From: Hungatella sp.
GTDB lineage: Bacteria > Bacillota > Clostridia > Lachnospirales > Lachnospiraceae
Assembly (NCBI GenBank): GCA_022795805.1
Contig: JAAWHK010000017.1
Location: 1-36,351, forward strand
Length of the DNA: 36,351 nt
Reading direction: 5' to 3'
Part shown: in pieces, positions 32,002 through 36,351 of the stretch
Position numbering within the stretch: position 1 is the first letter of the stretch
Layout of the letters: every line of letters starts with the position of its first letter
Made by a program: the position numbers and the translations under genes
Notes under the pieces: model-generated
What the model was told of the DNA's origin: nothing
What the model saw: the letters and a program-made list of their open reading frames with translations, nothing else
The model's database searches: none

Positions 32002-32658
32002 CTAATGGAAACTCTGCACAATACTTGAAAACAACAGCTCCCACCCGTCAACCGTCACAAACAAAAGCAGCTTAAAAGGCATGGAAATCATGGCCGGAGG
32101 CAGCATCACCATACCCATGGACATCAGCGTGGTGGAGACGATGACATCCACCAGAAGGAAGGGAAGGTAAATCAGAAATCCCGCCGTAAACCCTCTCTTT
32201 AATTCGCTGGTCATAAAGGAGGGCACAATCACCGTCAGCGGGTAATCAATGGCCTGCTCCTCCACAGGTGTATTGGACATCCTCACAAACTTATCCAATG
32301 TGCTCTTGTACGTGTTGCGGACCATAAACTCTTTGAGGGGCACCATGGCGCGCTCCACTACCTCCTCCTGGGTGATCTCCTCATTAAGGTAAGGCTGGTA
32401 GGCCTCCTCATTGATCCTCTGTATCACCGGATTCATGATGTACAGCGTCAGAAACAGCGTAATGCCCACCAGTACCATATTAGGCGGCGCCTGCTGAACT
32501 CCCATGGCATTTCTCGTAAAAGAAAGGATAATGATGGTTCTGGTAAACGAAGTCATCATCACCACAATGGATGGAATCAGCGCCGCAAAGGTGGTCAGCA
32601 TGATTATGTCGAGGGTCGGCACACTCCCCCCGTTCAGCTGTGTCAGAAGGTCGCTCAT
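32002..32658 (-). CDS. fliP: Flagellar export gate protein FliP
   Basis: The 218-residue protein has four membrane helices and typical FliP blocks: MMTSFTRTIIILSFTRNAMG, QQAPPNMVLVGITLFLT and the C-terminal MLPPAMISMPFKLLLFV. Unlike many FliP proteins it has no cleavable signal peptide; it begins MSDLLTQLNGG directly before the first helix. Its ATG overlaps the fliO/fliZ stop (ATGA). Confidence 0.94.
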   Translation of the reverse strand: MSDLLTQLNGGSVPTLDIIMLTTFAALIPSIVVMMTSFTRTIIILSFTRNAMGVQQAPPNMVLVGITLFLTLYIMNPVIQRINEEAYQPYLNEEITQEEVVERAMVPLKEFMVRNTYKSTLDKFVRMSNTPVEEQAIDYPLTVIVPSFMTSELKRGFTAGFLIYLPFLLVDVIVSTTLMSMGMVMLPPAMISMPFKLLLFVTVDGWELLFSSIVQSFH

Positions 32659-33011
32659 CTGTCTTCCTCCTTCTTTTTCTGATGGGGTGTCAGATATTTA
32701 TCCAGAACATCACGGAAAGGAAGCTGGGTCAAAGGCTCCGGCAAAGGCTGCTCTGCCGCCTGAAACTCACCTTCCACTTCCGCCAGCATCTGTATGCCGG
32801 CCTGGCTGACTCCTATCAGATAATTCGTATCCCCTGCCTTCAAAAGAAGAATTCTCTGGTTTTGGCTGATCTGAATCTGCTCAATAATCTGCAGATTACC
32901 TGTGCCGCTTCCTTTCACCCACTGTCTTGCCAGCAGGCGGCTGCACCAATATGCAAGCAGAAGCACGCAGGCCACGGTCAACACGTAGCCGAATAATGTC
33001 AAAGCTCCCAT
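32655..33011 (-). CDS. fliO: FliO/FliZ-family export gate assembly protein
   Basis: The 118-residue protein has one N-terminal membrane helix (LFGYVLTVACVLLLAYWCS) and a small cytoplasmic domain with QIIEQIQISQNQRILLLKAG, the FliO fold. FliO (FliZ in Bacillus) helps FliP assemble. It lies one base after the fliY stop and overlaps fliP by four bases, so fliY-fliO-fliP are tightly coupled. It also carries the YLIGVSQAGIQML segment usual for the family. Confidence 0.85.
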   Translation of the reverse strand: MGALTLFGYVLTVACVLLLAYWCSRLLARQWVKGSGTGNLQIIEQIQISQNQRILLLKAGDTNYLIGVSQAGIQMLAEVEGEFQAAEQPLPEPLTQLPFRDVLDKYLTPHQKKKEEDR

Positions 33012-33012
33012 C

Positions 33013-34542
33013 TTACAGGCTTTCCGGGTTCAATTCCCTTGTAACAATCTCTGTAATACGGATACCGAAATTATCCTCCACAACAACGATGTCGCCCTTG
33101 GCGATACACTGGCCGTTGACAAACAGATCCACCTGCTCGCCGGCCATCTTGTCGAGAACCACCAGAGTGCCCTGGGTAAATTCCAGAATATCGCGAACCA
33201 GTCTCTTGGTCCTTCCGATCTCCACGGAGATCTCCAGAGGAACCTTCATCAGCATCTCCTGATTCGTCTTGTCTTCCTCTCCCTCACCTGCTTCGTCCTG
33301 TATCTGGCTGGATGCCAAAGGACGGATAATGGAACCGCCGGAAGACTGGGCGGATGCGGACGCAGACTCTGCGGGTTTGGAGGAAGAAGCCTTCATCATC
33401 TCCATCATCTGCATCTGGGTCTGCTGCATCTGGGTAAAAAGCTGAAGCATCATGGGATCCATTCCCATGGACGTGTACGGATAATAGGGCTGTCCCGCCT
33501 GCCCCATGCCCGGCTGCATCTGCTGAGGCACAGGCTGAGGTGCCGGCGCCGCCGGACCTGAAGCTGCTCCTCCTGCCAGCATGGCGTTGATCTCGTCCTG
33601 GCTCATAGTGCCGCCGGAACCTGCCGGAGCCGATGGCGCCGGACCTGAAGACGCCCCCGCCAGCATGGCATTGATCTCGTCCTGGCTCATGGTGCCGCCG
33701 GAGCTTGCCGCGGCCGATGGCGCCGGACCTGAAGACGCTCCCGCCAGCATGGCGTTGATCTCGTCCTGGCTCATGGTGCCGCCGGAGCTTGCCGCGGCCG
33801 ATGGCGCCGGCTCTGCCGGAGGAATCCCCGGAAGCCCTGCCAGCATGGCGTTGATCTCGTCCTGACTCATGGTGCCGCCGGAACCTGCCGGAGCGGGTGA
33901 AGGTTCTGCCGGAGCCGGTGTGGGTTCCGCGGCCGCTCCCGCCGCCGCAAAGCTTTCCTCAAAGGGCTTCAGCAGACGTTTGGCGAGACTGATGGACATG
34001 ATGTTCATAAACTCGCTGTTCATCTTGTCCTCGATCTCCAGGCGGAAACGGACAACCACCATGCCGTCCTTCTCCGGGAAATATTTTACTTTAAAATCTT
34101 CCGGATCCCCGATATCAAACGATTTGGGGGTCGATATATTTACGATGGTGCCTAAAAACTCGGACAATGCCGTAGCGGAAGCGCCCATCATCTGGTTCAT
34201 AACCTCACAGATAGCGCTGATATGAATCTCATCCAGCTCAAAATCCATCTCTGCCGGATCTTCGCCCAGAAGAGTCCCTACGATTATTCCCACGTCCTCC
34301 CGGCGGAACATCATAATATTCTTGCCGTCCAGGCCTTCCACATAGGCAATCTCCACTCCGATTGCCGGCTCCAGGCGTCTGAACTCAAACTCATCCCGGG
34401 TCAGGACCGAAACCACCGGTGTGGTGATGTTCACCATGGTGCCCAGCATCGTGGAAACTGCTGTCGCAGAGGCGCCGAGACTGATATTCATTATTTCGCC
34501 TATGGCGTCCAGTTCCATTTCATTAAAGCTGCTAGCGCCCAT
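33013..34542 (-). CDS. fliY: Flagellar switch protein FliY with four internal CheY-docking repeats
   Basis: The 509-residue protein has a CheC-like phosphatase domain (1-200) with both half-sites intact (Glu16/Asn19 and Glu113/Asn116), then a long Ala/Pro/Ser/Met linker and a C-terminal FliN/SpoA domain (about 430-505, VPLEISVEIGRTKRLVRDIL). In the linker the block GGTMSQDEINAMLAG occurs four times (222-236, 254-268, 282-296, 310-324). SQ-E-I-ALL is the peptide by which FliM and FliY N-termini bind CheY-P; the usual N-terminal copy is absent here. A Met/Gln-rich stretch (360-385) follows. AAAGGAG lies eight bases upstream of the ATG. Confidence 0.95.
   Translation of the reverse strand: MGASSFNEMELDAIGEIMNISLGASATAVSTMLGTMVNITTPVVSVLTRDEFEFRRLEPAIGVEIAYVEGLDGKNIMMFRREDVGIIVGTLLGEDPAEMDFELDEIHISAICEVMNQMMGASATALSEFLGTIVNISTPKSFDIGDPEDFKVKYFPEKDGMVVVRFRLEIEDKMNSEFMNIMSISLAKRLLKPFEESFAAAGAAAEPTPAPAEPSPAPAGSGGTMSQDEINAMLAGLPGIPPAEPAPSAAASSGGTMSQDEINAMLAGASSGPAPSAAASSGGTMSQDEINAMLAGASSGPAPSAPAGSGGTMSQDEINAMLAGGAASGPAAPAPQPVPQQMQPGMGQAGQPYYPYTSMGMDPMMLQLFTQMQQTQMQMMEMMKASSSKPAESASASAQSSGGSIIRPLASSQIQDEAGEGEEDKTNQEMLMKVPLEISVEIGRTKRLVRDILEFTQGTLVVLDKMAGEQVDLFVNGQCIAKGDIVVVEDNFGIRITEIVTRELNPESL
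33571..33879 (-). repeat. Tandem DNA repeats coding the FliY docking peptides
   Basis: Four in-frame copies of a segment coding GGTMSQDEINAMLAG stand at 32-, 28- and 28-codon spacing with Ala/Ser/Pro-rich spacers. The inner 84-base units are nearly identical in DNA, which points to recent duplication or ongoing homogenisation; copy number may vary among strains. Confidence 0.9.
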
Positions 34543-34581
34543 TTTTCAATCTCCTTTATCTTATTTATTTTGGCACGGAAA

Positions 34582-35031
34582 CTATTTGCCGATCTCCAGT
34601 GCCTTCTGCGCCATCAGCTTCATTGCGTTCAAAGCCGTAACGTTTGCTTCATAGGACCTGGTTGCCGACATGCTGTCAACGGTCTCTTTCAACAGATCCA
34701 CATTGGGCATGGTCACAAAACCATTCTCATCCGCGTCGGGATGGTTGGGGTTATACACCTGCTTCATCTCTCTGTCGTCCTCGACAATACCTGCCACACG
34801 CACTCCCGCATGGCTGCTTGTGAAGCCTTTCCCCCTGAGAGCGTTTCTCATTGCCTCCTGAAATGAGTCTGCGCCGTAGCTTTCAAAAACCACGTCTTTC
34901 CTGCGATAAGCGCCGCCGCCTTCGGTTCTGGTGGTGTCAATATTGGTGATATTTTCGGCAGCGATATCCATTCTCATGCGCTGAGCGCTCATACCGGATG
35001 CACTGATGTCAAAGGAACCTAAAAAAGCCAT
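34582..35031 (-). CDS. flgC: Proximal rod protein FlgC
   Basis: The 149-residue protein has the FlgC N-terminus (FDISASGMSAQRMRMDIAAE followed by NITNIDTT), the VYNPNHPDADENGFVTMPN block (about 91-109) and the C-terminal MSATRSYEANVTALNAMK helix. FlgC forms the proximal rod with FlgB and FliE. Its place between cheY and fliY is unusual, since flgC normally lies between flgB and fliE. GGAGGGG lies five bases before the ATG. A second flgC elsewhere cannot be excluded. Confidence 0.92.
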   Translation of the reverse strand: MAFLGSFDISASGMSAQRMRMDIAAENITNIDTTRTEGGGAYRRKDVVFESYGADSFQEAMRNALRGKGFTSSHAGVRVAGIVEDDREMKQVYNPNHPDADENGFVTMPNVDLLKETVDSMSATRSYEANVTALNAMKLMAQKALEIGK

Positions 35032-35052
35032 CTCTACCCCTCCTGCCCGGTA

Positions 35053-35415
35053 TTAGTTGCCTAAAATAGTATTAACAGTCTGTACGATACGATCTGCGTT
35101 AAACGGTTTTACAATGAAATCCCTGGCTCCGGATTTGATGGCGTCAACCACCATTCCCTCCTGACCCATGGCAGTACACATAACAATCTTTGCGTCCGGA
35201 TGCGCTTCCCTGATCTTCTTCAATGCCTGAAGTCCGTCCATGTTGGGCATCGTGATGTCCATGATCACCATATCCGGTTTCTCCTCGTCGTACTTCTTAA
35301 CGGCTTCCGCACCATCCTGTGCCTCCACGAAGTTATCATATCCGCTTTTTGTCAAAGCATTCTTAACCATCATCCTCATAAACGCGGCATCATCAACCAA
35401 CATAATCTTAGCCAT
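35053..35415 (-). CDS. cheY: Chemotaxis response regulator CheY
   Basis: The 120-residue single receiver domain has Asp8/Asp9, phosphoacceptor Asp53 in VIMDITMPNMDG, Thr81 and Lys103, all the CheY residues. CheY-P binds FliM/FliY peptides and changes motor rotation. It lies between fliM and flgC-fliY; in Bacillus the order is fliM-fliY-cheY. GAGAGGG precedes the ATG. Confidence 0.96.
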   Translation of the reverse strand: MAKIMLVDDAAFMRMMVKNALTKSGYDNFVEAQDGAEAVKKYDEEKPDMVIMDITMPNMDGLQALKKIREAHPDAKIVMCTAMGQEGMVVDAIKSGARDFIVKPFNADRIVQTVNTILGN

Positions 35416-35488
35416 TTGTCTTTCCCTCTCTTTTCTAAAAACATATTTTTATTTTCTTTACATTTATATTTGATGCAGCTTCCTGCCA

Positions 35489-36351
35489 TCATCCGTCAAT
35501 AACCCCTGCCTGAGACAGGTCAGCCACCCCATCGGCTTCCTCTTCCTCCTCTGTGTAGAGGCGCCGGTTAATGCGGATGGCCACATTCTTCTTGTAAACA
35601 CCCATCTTGCCCGTAAACCAGGGCTGTTTGCCGATATACAGCTTCACATCCTTATCCTTGCCCTTGTTCATGTCGATCACATCGCCCACTTTCAGGTGAT
35701 AGATATCGCTGAGATCAAGGAATACCGTGCCAAGCTGACCTGTGACAGGCAGCTGGGACTGGCGGATATTGTCCAGAATCGTCTCTCTGTTATCTTCAAA
35801 CGCATAACCTCTGGCAATATGCTTGCGGCTGTCGATCACCTGGAAGATGTTCTCCAGCAGGGTACCCGGAAGACATATCTTGATCCGCTCCACCGCAAGT
35901 CCTGTCACGTCTACATTCAGATGGACGATCACCACTGTCTCATCAAGGCCTACATCCTGAATCATGCTGGGATTGTCTTCCATCCTCTGGGCCTTGAAGT
36001 CCAAATTTATATAATTGGAGAAACCGTCCTTTAATGCCTGGATCAGATAGGACAGAACTCTCCGGTACAGGGCGATCTCAACGTCCGAATACCGATAGCC
36101 GTCCTTCACCTTCACCACTTCCTCCCCTCCGCCCAGCATGCGCTCGATCAGAGTGATCACCATGCCCGGTGTGACATACATCATCAGGGGCACCATATTC
36201 TTGGCATGATCCGGAATAATGGTTTCCACCAAAGTAACCATATCATTTTCGCTAAGAGAGTTTACATACTCATAGTAACGCCGCTCCTGAACCTCCATCA
36301 CCGTGATGTCGGTCATAACCCGGAATACGCCGTTGACCTGGGATGTAATGA
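35489..36351 (-). CDS. fliM: Flagellar switch protein FliM, 5' end beyond the window
   Basis: The frame runs through the right edge, so only the C-terminal 287 residues or so are seen; an internal ATG at 36316 is not the start. The visible part covers most of the middle CheC-like domain (VQERRYYEYVNSLSENDMV, the counterpart of the family's TYEEFIRSL block; MLGGGEE) and the C-terminal SpoA domain (VFLDLSDIYHLKVGDVIDM, then KNVAIRINRRL). The acidic tail EEEEEAD ends the protein. FliM forms the C-ring with FliG and FliY. Whether the FliM N-terminus has its own CheY-docking peptide cannot be seen. Confidence 0.93.
   Translation of the reverse strand, partial: ITSQVNGVFRVMTDITVMEVQERRYYEYVNSLSENDMVTLVETIIPDHAKNMVPLMMYVTPGMVITLIERMLGGGEEVVKVKDGYRYSDVEIALYRRVLSYLIQALKDGFSNYINLDFKAQRMEDNPSMIQDVGLDETVVIVHLNVDVTGLAVERIKICLPGTLLENIFQVIDSRKHIARGYAFEDNRETILDNIRQSQLPVTGQLGTVFLDLSDIYHLKVGDVIDMNKGKDKDVKLYIGKQPWFTGKMGVYKKNVAIRINRRLYTEEEEEADGVADLSQAGVIDG

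Overview
The window is almost entirely a flagellar and chemotaxis gene cluster from a Gram-positive bacterium of the Clostridia, most likely Lachnospiraceae. The evidence is the FliY (CheC-like plus FliN) switch protein, the CheC/CheD/CheV adaptation set, the FliW-CsrA pair, Shine-Dalgarno sites close to AGGAGG, sigma-D type promoters (GCCGATAA/T), and secreted proteins with choline-binding-type cell-wall repeats. Coding DNA is fairly GC-rich and the spacers are AT-rich. No rRNA, tRNA, CRISPR array, insertion sequence or phage gene was seen. The genus cannot be fixed from the sequence alone; an Enterocloster/Hungatella-like genome would fit.

Layout, left to right. (1) 1-990: a short flagellin gene on the minus strand, followed by the promoter and ribosome site of another minus-strand gene that starts just off the left edge. 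(2) 1215-2261: a plus-strand family 2 glycosyltransferase with its own sigma-A type promoter. (3) 2589-9727: a minus-strand operon read from a sigma-D type promoter at about 9789: FliK/YlqG-like protein, FlhB C-terminal paralogue, two paralogous cell-wall-repeat proteins, lytic transglycosylase, PilZ protein, and a second glycosyltransferase with helical repeats. (4) 10050-15320: the plus-strand late operon flgM-flgN-flgK-flgL-(YviE-like)-fliW-csrA, with a perfect GCCGATAA element in front and a strong terminator behind. (5) 15418-20115: minus-strand fliD-fliS-(fliT-like)-(nucleotidyltransferase-like). (6) 20257-21911: a plus-strand two-gene unit, a Soj/ParA-type ATPase and a ComFB-domain protein. 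(7) 22059-36351: a long minus-strand operon, fliM (cut by the right edge)-cheY-flgC-fliY-fliO/Z-fliP-fliQ-fliR-flhB-flhA-sigD-two FlgG-family rod genes-cheC-cheD-cheV-cell-wall-repeat protein.

How it fits together: the right-hand operon builds the switch, export gate and rod and makes sigma-D. Sigma-D, held by FlgM until the hook is complete, would then turn on flagellin, the hook-associated proteins, the filament cap and its chaperones, and the wall-related operon. FliW and CsrA are expected to tune flagellin translation, and the flagellin leader carries several GGA sites. The two glycosyltransferases are candidates for flagellin glycosylation.

Most worth following up: a ParA ATPase paired with a protein that has a ParB-like basic N-terminus, a long acidic linker and a C-terminal ComFB (cyclic dinucleotide receptor family) domain, in a locus that lacks flhF-flhG at their usual place after flhA; a FliY with four tandem copies of the FliM-type CheY-docking peptide in its linker; matching poly-acidic loops at the same site of two adjacent rod paralogues; and apparently degenerate ligand or active-site motifs in the PilZ protein, in CheC site 1 and in the nucleotidyltransferase-like protein.
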